Assembly: GCA_012838715.1 (NCBI GenBank)
Contig: DUOR01000138.1
Coordinates: forward strand, 1-17,153
DNA: 17,153 nt
Source: Actinomycetales bacterium
Lineage (GTDB): Bacteria > Actinomycetota > Actinomycetes > Mycobacteriales > Mycobacteriaceae
Reading direction: 5' to 3'
Below the pieces are notes generated by a model. It ran no database searches. It saw nothing but the letters and a program-made list of their open reading frames with translations, and had not been told where the DNA came from. The stretch's first letter is position 1, and each line of letters starts with the position of its first letter. Below are positions 6,335 to 12,187 of this stretch, in pieces. Made by a program: the position numbers and the translations under genes.

Positions 6335-7786
6335 ATGGCGACGTCGGCACCGATCACCAACCACGACTGGAACGAGCGGGTTGAGCTCGCGGAAAAGATG
6401 ATTCCGCTGCTCGGCCAGCTGCGACGCAACAACAATGTCGTCACGTCGATTTTCGGCCGCCTGCTGTACAACCCGACCGAGGTCGACATCATCAAGTCGC
6501 ACCGCTACGCGCGCCACATCACCTCCCAGGAGCTCCCGCTGTCGGAGACCCTGCCCATCGTGGAGGAGATGATCGACCTCGACCTCGGCACCGCGTCGAT
6601 CGACCTGGGTTCCCTGGCCACGAAGTTCAAGGCCGAGGGCGGCGACCTCCGCGAGTTCCTGCAGACCGAGCTCGCCGACGTCATCGGCAACGCCGACGAG
6701 ACCCCGAAGGCGGACGTCGTCTTGTACGGCTTTGGCCGCATCGGCCGCCTGCTGGCCCGCATCCTCCTGGCCCGCGAGGCCATGTACAACGGCCCCCGCC
6801 TGCGCGCCATCGTGGTCCGCAAGAACGCCGACAACGACCTGGAGAAGCGCGCCTCGCTTCTGCGCCGCGACTCCGTCCACGGCGCTTTCGACGGCACCAT
6901 CTCCATCGACAAGGAGAACAACATCATCTGGGCCAATGGCACGCCGATCCAGGTGATTTACTCCTCCGACCCGGCGACCGTCGACTACACCGCGTACGAC
7001 ATCAACGACGCGATCGTCATCGACAACACCGGCCGCTGGCGCGACCGTGAGGGCCTGGGCCAGCACCTGAAGTCGAAGGGCGTGTCCAAGGTCCTGCTGA
7101 CCGCGCCGGGCAAGGGCGACGTGCCGAACATCGTGTACGGCATCAACCACAAGGACATCTCCCCGGAGGAGAACATCCTGTCCGCCGCGTCCTGCACCAC
7201 CAACGGCATCACCCCGGTGCTGAAGGTCGTCAACGACAAGTGGGGCGTCGAGTTCGGCCACGTCGAGACGGTCCACTCGTTCACCAACGACCAGAACCTC
7301 ATCGACAACTTCCACAAGGGCACCCGCCGTGGCCGCGCCGCGACCCTGAACATGGTGCTCACCGAGACCGGTGCCGCGAAGGCCGTGTCGAAGGCGCTGC
7401 CGGAGTTCGAGGGCAAGCTGACCGGCAACGCCATCCGCGTGCCCACCCCGGACGTGTCGATGGCCGTGCTGAACCTGACGCTGGAGACCGAGGTCACCCG
7501 CGAGGAGGTCAACGAATACCTGCGCGACGTGTCGCTGCGTTCGGTGCTGCGCCAGCAGATCGACTACATCCATTCCCCGGAGGTCGTGTCCACCGACTTC
7601 GTCGGCACCACGCACGCCGGCATCGTCGATGGCCTGGCCACCATCGCCCAGGGCAAGCACCTGGTGCTGTACGTCTGGTACGACAACGAGTTCGGTTACT
7701 CGAACCAGGTCGTCCGCGTGGCCGAGCAGATCGTGGGCGGCCGCCCGCGCGTCCGCCCGAAGCGCAAGCACCTGGAGCAGATGTAG
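6335..7786 (+). CDS. gapB: Glyceraldehyde-3-phosphate dehydrogenase, GapB/GapX type with N-terminal extension
   Basis: The 483-residue enzyme interconverts glyceraldehyde-3-phosphate and 1,3-bisphosphoglycerate. About 125 residues precede the dinucleotide fold GFGRIGR (132-138). The active-site motif is SAASCTTN (283-290) with Cys287, and the catalytic His is in VHSFTND (His314). The end WYDNEFGYSNQVVRVAEQI is typical. The length (about 480 rather than 335) and the N-terminal domain match the second GAPDH of corynebacteria, which in C. glutamicum acts in gluconeogenesis and accepts NADP as well as NAD (family knowledge). After strand 2 the sequence is IVVRKNADND, without the Asp that usually selects NAD, compatible with dual use. 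GGAGG sits 5 nt before the ATG. A strong terminator follows the stop. Confidence 0.94.
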   Translation: MATSAPITNHDWNERVELAEKMIPLLGQLRRNNNVVTSIFGRLLYNPTEVDIIKSHRYARHITSQELPLSETLPIVEEMIDLDLGTASIDLGSLATKFKAEGGDLREFLQTELADVIGNADETPKADVVLYGFGRIGRLLARILLAREAMYNGPRLRAIVVRKNADNDLEKRASLLRRDSVHGAFDGTISIDKENNIIWANGTPIQVIYSSDPATVDYTAYDINDAIVIDNTGRWRDREGLGQHLKSKGVSKVLLTAPGKGDVPNIVYGINHKDISPEENILSAASCTTNGITPVLKVVNDKWGVEFGHVETVHSFTNDQNLIDNFHKGTRRGRAATLNMVLTETGAAKAVSKALPEFEGKLTGNAIRVPTPDVSMAVLNLTLETEVTREEVNEYLRDVSLRSVLRQQIDYIHSPEVVSTDFVGTTHAGIVDGLATIAQGKHLVLYVWYDNEFGYSNQVVRVAEQIVGGRPRVRPKRKHLEQM

Positions 7787-7801
7787 CCTTCACCGCCTTG
7801 G

Positions 7802-7830
7802 GGGCCGCCGTCGCTTGCCGACGGCGGCCC
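7802..7830 (+). terminator. Rho-independent terminator of gap
   Basis: GGGCCGCCGTC (7802-7812) pairs perfectly with GACGGCGGCCC (7820-7830) over a 7-nt loop. TCCGGTTTTC follows. It begins 15 nt after the gap stop codon. Confidence 0.85.
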
Positions 7831-7881
7831 TCCGGTTTTCCCGGCGTTTCCCGTGACCCGGAGACGCGTTTTTACCACGCG

Positions 7882-7918
7882 AAATGACCGCGATTCGTGC
7901 GCCGAATCGCGGTCATTT
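7882..7918. terminator. Bidirectional hairpin terminator between convergent genes
   Basis: AAATGACCGCGATTC (7882-7896) and GAATCGCGGTCATTT (7904-7918) form a perfect 15-bp stem with a 7-nt loop. A-rich on the left and T-rich on the right, it can terminate in both directions, for gap (plus) and the acidic repeat protein (minus). Confidence 0.88.
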
Positions 7919-7920
7919 TG

Positions 7921-7980
7921 CGTTGTCCCGGTTGGGTCGGGTTGGGGCGGGTTGTCCCGGTTGGGGCGGGTTGGGTCGTT
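7921..7980 (+). repeat. G-rich 9/10-bp tandem repeat with a G-quadruplex motif
   Basis: About six units resembling GTTGGGKCGG fill this stretch. The plus strand at 7934-7951 contains GGG-TC-GGG-TT-GGGG-C-GGG, a textbook intramolecular quadruplex pattern, and further G-runs follow at 7963-7966, 7968-7970 and 7973-7975. It sits between the bidirectional terminator and the stop of the acidic repeat gene. Confidence 0.7.
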
Positions 7981-8017
7981 GCTTTACGACGGGCCGGTGC
8001 GGCCCCCGGGCGACGGG

Positions 8018-8371
8018 TCAGTCGTCCCAGCGGTCGTCGTCATCGTCGTCGTCCCAGTCGTCGTCATCGTCCCACTCGTCATCGTCGAACCGGTCGTCCC
8101 AGTCGTCGTCATCGTCCCACTCGTCATCGTCGAACCGGTCGTCCCGGTCGTCCCAGTCATCGTCGAACCGGTCATCCCGGTCGTCGTCGAAACGGCCGTC
8201 ACGGTCGTCCCGGTCATCATCGATGCGGTCGCCGCGGTCGTCGCGGTCGACGCCTGCGACAACGGCGGGCGGGGTGGGCGGGGTGTCGGGGGTGGGCTCG
8301 TCGGCTGCGCCGCCGCCGAAGAAGGCGGTGACGGCGGCGAGAATGCCGGCGAGGAATCCGGTGGTGTCCAT
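8018..8371 (-). CDS. Short membrane-anchored aspartate/tryptophan-repeat protein
   Basis: I do not recognise this 117-residue protein. The N-terminus GFLAGILAAVTAFFGGG (5-21) is a single hydrophobic helix, either an anchor or an uncleaved signal. A Pro/Thr linker (25-36) follows, then from about residue 41 almost only Asp, Arg, Phe and Trp. This region includes two identical copies of RFDDDEWDDDDDWDD (79-93, 94-108) and earlier, shorter RFDDD units. The charge is extremely negative, suggesting binding of divalent metal, basic proteins or cell-wall polymers, which is inference only. The start has AAAGGAGA at ideal spacing. Other frames across this block give low-complexity Ser or Thr runs and lack such a site. 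Upstream lie an inverted-repeat leader and an interrupted palindrome. It is convergent with gap. Confidence 0.72.
   Translation of the reverse strand: MDTTGFLAGILAAVTAFFGGGAADEPTPDTPPTPPAVVAGVDRDDRGDRIDDDRDDRDGRFDDDRDDRFDDDWDDRDDRFDDDEWDDDDDWDDRFDDDEWDDDDDWDDDDDDDRWDD
8048..8137 (-). repeat. Perfect 45-bp tandem repeat in the acidic protein gene
   Basis: 8048-8092 and 8093-8137 are identical 45-bp copies encoding RFDDDEWDDDDDWDD twice. A related 33-bp unit follows at 8138-8170. Lack of silent differences points to recent duplication or gene-internal recombination. Confidence 0.9.
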
Positions 8372-8407
8372 GGTGTTCTCCTTTGCAGCGGTGCGGCGCT
8401 GCGGTTC

Positions 8408-8480
8408 AGTGCTTTCCTGGGGTGGCAATGCCCAGTGAAGCAGGGGAGAAATGGAGCCACAATGGCCGTCGGAAAGCACT
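8408..8480 (-). promoter_or_regulatory. Inverted-repeat leader upstream of the acidic repeat gene
   Basis: AGTGCTTTCC (8408-8417) and GGAAAGCACT (8471-8480) are perfect 10-bp inverted arms enclosing 53 nt. Inside them TGGC and GCCA can form a further short helix. In the minus-strand transcript this closes a domain about 37 nt before the start codon. It matches no riboswitch class I can name. Confidence 0.45.
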
Positions 8481-8536
8481 CATGTTCGTTAAAAGCCCTG
8501 GTCAAGGGTTATGAAACGAACATGACCCGAACATGA
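8481..8536. promoter_or_regulatory. Interrupted palindrome and direct repeats, candidate operator
   Basis: CATGTTCGTT (8481-8490) and AACGAACATG (8515-8524) are perfect inverted arms. Inside them AGCCCT (8494-8499) pairs with AGGGTT (8505-8510) with one wobble. The octamer GAACATGA is present at 8518-8525 and again 11 bp on at 8529-8536. On the minus strand a TTGACC hexamer lies in the centre. The element begins about 110 nt upstream of the acidic-protein start. Confidence 0.5.
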
Positions 8537-8553
8537 ACGGACTCTCATCGAAA

Positions 8554-8582
8554 CAGCCCCGGACGGGGTTGGTCCGGGGCTG
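8554..8582 (-). terminator. Hairpin terminator of pth
   Basis: CAGCCCCGGAC (8554-8564) and GTCCGGGGCTG (8572-8582) form a perfect 11-bp stem with a 7-nt loop, starting 18 nt past the pth stop. On the minus strand the stem is followed by TTTCGATG, a short T-run. Confidence 0.75.
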
Positions 8583-8599
8583 CGTCGGGGGAGTGGCGG

Positions 8600-9289
8600 C
8601 TACTTCTGGTGCACCTGGTTCTGCGCGGTTTCGAGGCCGTGGCGGGCGAGGAGCTCGACGGCGTCGGCGGCGTCCTGGAGCAGGAACGGCAGTTCCTTGC
8701 GCTCGGTGGTGGAGAAGGGGCGCAGCACGAAGTCGGCGGGGTCCTGGCGGCCCGGCGGGCGGCCGATGCCGACGCGCACCCGCAGGTAATCCTTGGTGCC
8801 CAGCGACTTCGACGTGGAGCGCAGGCCGTTGTGGCCGCCCTCGCCGCCGCCGCGCTTGAGCCGGACGGTGCCCGGGTCAAGGTCCAGTTCGTCGTGGACG
8901 ACGATGACGTCCGTCGGCTCGACATTGAAGAACTTCGCCAGCGCGGCGATCGGGCCACCGGAGACGTTCATGTAGGTGCGCGGCTTGGCCAGGATGACCT
9001 GCCGCTCGGTCGCATCGGGGCCCGCGCCGAAGGTCCAGCGGGTCTGGACGATCTCCGCGTTGGATCGCTTGTGCGCCGAGAACGTCGACGGCATCGGCAG
9101 CGTGCGGCCGGCGAGTTCATCGAGGACCATCTTGCCCACGTTGTGCCGGGTGTCCTCGTACTTCGGGCCCGGGTTGCCGAGGCCGACGACGAGAATCGGC
9201 GGCGCCCCCGCGGACGACGCAGTGGGCGACGCGGCGGGTGCCTTGGCGCGGGCGGAGGGGGTGCGGGAACGACCGAACATGCCCGTCAT
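8600..9289 (-). CDS. pth: Peptidyl-tRNA hydrolase
   Basis: The enzyme frees tRNA from prematurely released peptidyl-tRNA, an essential translation-recycling step. All family active-site positions are visible in the 229-residue form: [18 protein letters not shown] (35-52) with Asn39 and catalytic His49, [10 protein letters not shown] (102-111) with Asn108, [10 protein letters not shown] (131-140) with Asp133, and [12 protein letters not shown] (147-158) with Asn154. About 30 Ala/Pro/Ser-rich residues precede the core, making it longer than E. coli Pth (194). The start is uncertain. ATG 9289 has only GAGAAG directly touching it, while ATG 9280 (MFGRSR) has the same GAGAAG 9 nt away and may be the true start. 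It follows rplY on the same strand but is separated by 525 bp with a terminator and repeats. Confidence 0.94.
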   Translation of the reverse strand: MTGMFGRSRTPSARAKAPAASPTASSAGAPPILVVGLGNPGPKYEDTRHNVGKMVLDELAGRTLPMPSTFSAHKRSNAEIVQTRWTFGAGPDATERQVILAKPRTYMNVSGGPIAALAKFFNVEPTDVIVVHDELDLDPGTVRLKRGGGEGGHNGLRSTSKSLGTKDYLRVRVGIGRPPGRQDPADFVLRPFSTTERKELPFLLQDAADAVELLARHGLETAQNQVHQK

Positions 9290-9324
9290 CTTCTCATATG
9301 CCCGATTGCGGCGAGGACCCGGGA

Positions 9325-9472
9325 GTCAAGTCACACCAGCCCCAAGCCAGCGGCGGATCGTTGATTTCGAAGGGTCGTCGAGTTCGGGGCAACCGTTTCA
9401 CCTGCGGCTTCTCAACGGCGATTTCTTCAAAATCAACGCATCCCGGATGGTTTGGGGCTGGTGTGACTTGAC
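9325..9472. repeat. About 148-bp inverted duplication between rplY and pth
   Basis: The outer 21 bp, 9325-9345 and 9452-9472, are perfect inverted copies (core AAGTCACACCAGCCCC). Similarity continues inward: 9357-9373 (GATCGTTGATTTCGAAG) is matched in reverse by 9426-9443 with one gap and one mismatch. Weaker pairing runs further in. Each half therefore looks like a diverged copy of one sequence of about 65 bp. No ORF with gene-like features spans it. It could be a miniature inverted-repeat element or a large RNA hairpin. Confidence 0.85.
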
Positions 9473-9481
9473 CGGGCTCAC

Positions 9482-9539
9482 CTGGAGGGCTCTGTCCTGG
9501 AGGGCTCTGTCCTGGCGGGCGCTGTCCTGGCGGGGGAGG
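9482..9539. repeat. 15-bp tandem repeat, nearly four copies
   Basis: CTGGAGGGCTCTGTC occurs at 9482-9496 and 9497-9511, followed by CTGGCGGGCGCTGTC at 9512-9526 and a partial CTGGCGGGGGAGG to 9539. It begins 9 bp after the inverted duplication. Possible translations (SWRAL units, or PPGQS units on the other strand) have no start signals, so I treat it as non-coding. Confidence 0.8.
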
Positions 9540-9572
9540 ACGCGGTGCGGCAGACGTCGGAAAGCACCTGGA

Positions 9573-9664
9573 AACGCCAAACGCATACGCAACGCGAAGG
9601 CGTGCACGCAACGAACGCCACGCAAAGATCGCGGCCAACGCAAAAGCACCCGCCCAACGCAAAG
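9573..9664. repeat. Degenerate CAACGCAAA-type repeats
   Basis: ACGCAA-like words recur irregularly, with the clearest copies CACGCAAAG at 9619, CAACGCAAAAG at 9636 and CAACGCAAAG at 9655. The stretch is less GC-rich than its surroundings. It lies just beyond the rplY terminator and shows no convincing gene. Confidence 0.4.
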
Positions 9665-9665
9665 A

Positions 9666-9703
9666 CCGCGGCCCCCACCGAAACAAATCGGTGGGGGCCG
9701 CGG
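9666..9703 (-). terminator. Rho-independent terminator of rplY
   Basis: CCGCGGCCCCCACCGA (9666-9681) and TCGGTGGGGGCCGCGG (9688-9703) form a perfect 16-bp stem with a 6-nt loop. On the minus strand TCTTTGCG follows. It lies about 110 nt beyond the rplY stop. Confidence 0.85.
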
Positions 9704-9814
9704 CCGGGAAAGGGTCCGCGAGTCGGGAAAACCCCGGCGTGAACCGGGAACTCCCCCGGGGCGAGCCGGGAAACCCCGGCGCGGTGCGCGGGTCGCGGAC
9801 CGCGGGACGGGGAT

Positions 9815-10465
9815 TTACTCCTCGTCGGCGCCCTCGGCGGTCGCGCCCTCTTCGGTGGCCGGGACCTCGGCGCCCTCGGCGTCGGCGTCCTCCTCCGGCT
9901 CCTCTTCCTCCTCGGCGACGACGACGTTGAAGACCAGCAGCTCCGGGTCATCGGCCAGCTCGAGGCCGGACGGCAGCTGGATGTCGGCGGCGGTGACCTG
10001 GTGGCCCAGCTCGGCGCCCTCGACGGAGACGACGATCTCTTCCGGGATCTCCAGCACCGGGGCCAGGACCAGGATGGTGTCGGCGTCCTGCATGAGCAGG
10101 GTCTCGCCCGGGGCCAGCTCGCCCTCGGAGATGACCGGAATCTCGACCTCGACCTTCTCGTCGCGGCGGATGGCGAGGAGGTCGACGTGGTCGATGTTCA
10201 GGGTCAGCGGGTTCTGGTCGAGGGCCTTGATCATGGTGAGCTGCGGGTCACCCTCGATGTCCATGTCCATGACGGCGTTGACGCCGTGGTTGCGGACGAC
10301 GCCGTGGAAGGCGATCGAGTTCAGCAGGATGTGGCGCGGCTGGTCGAGGGCCGAGCCGTAGATGACGGCGGGGATGTCGCCGGCGACGCGGGCGCGGCGG
10401 GAGGCGCCCTTGCCGAACTCGGTGCGCTCGCGGGCTTCCAGCTTGATGATGTTGGCCTTGGCCAT
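9815..10465 (-). CDS. rplY: 50S ribosomal protein L25, long Ctc type
   Basis: The 216-residue protein binds 5S rRNA in the large ribosomal subunit. The N-terminal L25 domain (MAKANIIKLEARERTEFGKGASRRARVAGDIPAVIYG region, residues 1-95) is followed by the TL5/Ctc-type beta domain (about 100-185) and a very acidic, Ala-rich tail (EEEEEPEEDADAEGAEVPA onward). Short L25 proteins of about 95 residues lack the last two parts. The ORF extends upstream to 10507, but ATG 10465 has AAGGAG at correct spacing and begins the conserved sequence. It is flanked by a strong terminator downstream and a 336-nt non-coding region upstream, so it is probably its own transcription unit, possibly joined by read-through from prs. 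Confidence 0.95.
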   Translation of the reverse strand: MAKANIIKLEARERTEFGKGASRRARVAGDIPAVIYGSALDQPRHILLNSIAFHGVVRNHGVNAVMDMDIEGDPQLTMIKALDQNPLTLNIDHVDLLAIRRDEKVEVEIPVISEGELAPGETLLMQDADTILVLAPVLEIPEEIVVSVEGAELGHQVTAADIQLPSGLELADDPELLVFNVVVAEEEEEPEEDADAEGAEVPATEEGATAEGADEE

Positions 10466-10801
10466 TTGTCTGACTCCTTGAAATCGTGGGGTTCGGGAGT
10501 CGATCACTTGGCACGCGTGCCCGGGGGACCGTCGTCACGCTTGGTCGGGGCCAGCGGGTGCGGTGGCCGCGGTGCGTGGGGCGTGGTGCCGGGGTGCATG
10601 CGTCGCGTCGATAACGGGGCCTTCGCCGCGGTCGTGTTCGCGTCCGCGTCTTCCGGCCACCCTCGCCGAGACATAACTCGTGAAATGGTACCGGACGGGT
10701 GCGCGGGCGCGAAATCGCGCGGGTCGCCGGTTGCTTGCCGACGGGTCGGGGCCCGGGCCCTCCCGCGCATGGCGGGGCGTGGCGGTCGTCCGGCGCGGGG
10801 G
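10466..10801. other. 336-nt intergenic region upstream of rplY
   Basis: I see no gene here. On the minus strand TACCAT (10689-10684) fits a -10 box, which would give rplY a leader of about 210 nt. A small palindrome GCGCGAAATCGCGC lies at 10707-10720. GCTTGCCGAC at 10733-10742 is a reverse copy of a word seen in several other gaps. GGCCCGGGCC-type palindromic sequence lies near 10749-10760, close to the end of the GNAT-like gene. Confidence 0.4.
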
Positions 10802-11104
10802 CTAGAAGCGGTACAGCATGGTGCGGTAGCCGGCGGCCTCGGTTTCGGGGATGGCGGCAACGAATTCGAAGCCGACGGCGAGGTAGGAACGGTAGGCGCG
10901 CTCGTTGGCGCCGTCGATCTCGACGATGAGGGCGCCGTCGCGCTCCGGGGACCACTGGTCGACGTAGCGGACGTCGTCCTCCATGAACTCGTCGCTCAAC
11001 TCGCCCTCGCCGTCGGGCCACAACTCGGTGAGGGCGTGGAGCCGCCGGATCACCTCGCGATCCGCTTCGGTGGCGACGCGGAAAACGGGCGATTCGGTGG
11101 TCAT
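10802..11104 (-). CDS. Short GNAT-like acetyltransferase, apparently lacking the acetyl-CoA motif
   Basis: The 100-residue protein begins like a GNAT N-acetyltransferase (FRVATEADREVIRRLHALTELWPDG, about 8-32) and ends like one (ALIVEIDGANERAYRSYLAVGFEFV, about 57-81, the usual beta-5, Asn, alpha-4 and GF segment). Normal family members are 140-170 residues. The stretch that should contain the acetyl-CoA pyrophosphate loop (R/Q-x-x-G-x-G/A) is missing between YVDQWSPERDG and ALIVEID. The frame is intact and GGAGG lies at good spacing before ATG 11104, so it is probably translated. It may be catalytically dead, or derived by an internal in-frame deletion. It lies between prs and rplY on the same strand, with a terminator separating it from prs. 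Confidence 0.68.
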   Translation of the reverse strand: MTTESPVFRVATEADREVIRRLHALTELWPDGEGELSDEFMEDDVRYVDQWSPERDGALIVEIDGANERAYRSYLAVGFEFVAAIPETEAAGYRTMLYRF

Positions 11105-11140
11105 GATCCTCCGGGATTGATGGTTGGACGGGAAGTGAAA

Positions 11141-11181
11141 CGACGTCCCGGCCGCCGCGGGGTGCGGTGGCCGGGACGTCG
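11141..11181 (-). terminator. Hairpin terminator after prs
   Basis: CGACGTCCCGGCC (11141-11153) pairs with GGCCGGGACGTCG (11169-11181), and the inner CCGC/GCGG extends the stem. On the minus strand TTTCAC follows. It lies between the prs stop and the GNAT-like start. Confidence 0.72.
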
Positions 11182-11209
11182 GCAAGCGGGGGAGGAACCC
11201 CCGGGGAGG

Positions 11210-12187
11210 CTACGCCTGGCCCTCGAAGAGGGTGGTGACGGAACCGTTCTCGAAGATCTCGTGGATCGTCTTCGCCAGCAGCGGCGCAATCGGCAGGACG
11301 GTCAGGTTGTCCCAGCCCTCGGTGCTCTGCGGCAGGGTGTCCGTGGTGATGACCTCGCGGGCGCCGCACCGAGACAGGCGCTCGGCGGCCGGGCCGGAGA
11401 ACACGCCGTGCGTGGTGGCGATGATGACGTCCTTCGCGCCGGCCTCGCGCAGCACCTTCACGGCGCCGGCGATGGTGCCGCCGGTGTCGATCATGTCGTC
11501 GATGAGCAGGCAGACGCGGCCGTCGACGTCACCGACGACGCGGTTGGCGACGACCTCGTTGGCCACCTCGACGGAACGGGTCTTGTGGATGAACGCCAGC
11601 GGCACGTCGCCGAGGGTGTTCGCCCACTTCTCCGAGACCTTCACGCGGCCGGCGTCCGGGGACACCACGCACACGTTCTCCATCGAGTAATTTTCCTTGA
11701 TGTAGCCCGCCAGGATCGGCATGGCGTGCATGTGGTCGACCGGGCCGTCGAAGAAGCCCTGGATCTGGTCGGTGTGCAGGTCAACCGACACGATGCGGTC
11801 GGCGCCGGCTGCCTTCAGCAGGTCCGCGACCAGGCGGGCGGAAATCGGCTCGCGGCCGCGGTGCTTCTTGTCCTGGCGGGCGTAGGGGAAGAACGGCAGG
11901 ATCGCGGTGATGCGCTTGGCGGAGCCGCGCTTCAGGGCGTCGATCATGATGAGCTGTTCCATCAGCCACTTGTTCAGCGGCGCTGGATGGGCCTGGATGA
12001 CGAAGGCGTCGCAGCCGCGGACGGATTCCTCGAAGCGGACGAAGATTTCGCCGTTCGCGAAGTCGCGGGCGGTCATCGGGGCGACGTTGTGGCCGAGCTC
12101 CCGGGCCACCGCCTCGCCGAGCTCCGGGTGCGCGCGCCCGGAGAACAGCATCAGGTTCTTCTTGTTGTCAATCCACTGGCCGGTCAT
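11210..12187 (-). CDS. prs: Ribose-phosphate pyrophosphokinase (PRPP synthetase, class I)
   Basis: The 325-residue enzyme transfers pyrophosphate from ATP to ribose-5-phosphate, making PRPP for nucleotide, His and Trp synthesis and, in corynebacteria, for the arabinan donor. Landmarks are the N-terminal [15 protein letters not shown], the ATP flexible loop [15 protein letters not shown] (102-116), the metal/phosphate segment [12 protein letters not shown] (136-147), the Lys/Arg pair in HKTRSVEV (201-208) and the PRPP loop [12 protein letters not shown] (227-238). Its start ATG overlaps the glmU stop by four bases (ATGA), so the two are translationally coupled. This joins UDP-GlcNAc and PRPP synthesis in one transcript. 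Length is normal for the family. Confidence 0.96.
   Translation of the reverse strand: MTGQWIDNKKNLMLFSGRAHPELGEAVARELGHNVAPMTARDFANGEIFVRFEESVRGCDAFVIQAHPAPLNKWLMEQLIMIDALKRGSAKRITAILPFFPYARQDKKHRGREPISARLVADLLKAAGADRIVSVDLHTDQIQGFFDGPVDHMHAMPILAGYIKENYSMENVCVVSPDAGRVKVSEKWANTLGDVPLAFIHKTRSVEVANEVVANRVVGDVDGRVCLLIDDMIDTGGTIAGAVKVLREAGAKDVIIATTHGVFSGPAAERLSRCGAREVITTDTLPQSTEGWDNLTVLPIAPLLAKTIHEIFENGSVTTLFEGQA

Noticed and set aside
7853..8536. Plus-strand Ser-rich or Val-rich frames opposite the acidic repeat gene
   Set aside because: Low-complexity translations of the complementary repeat with no ribosome binding site. The minus-strand Asp/Trp frame has one.
9319..9476. Proof of a 5-bp target-site duplication (CCGGG) around the inverted duplication
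   Set aside because: CCGGG is present on both sides but does not abut the perfect arms symmetrically, and such words are common in this GC-rich DNA.
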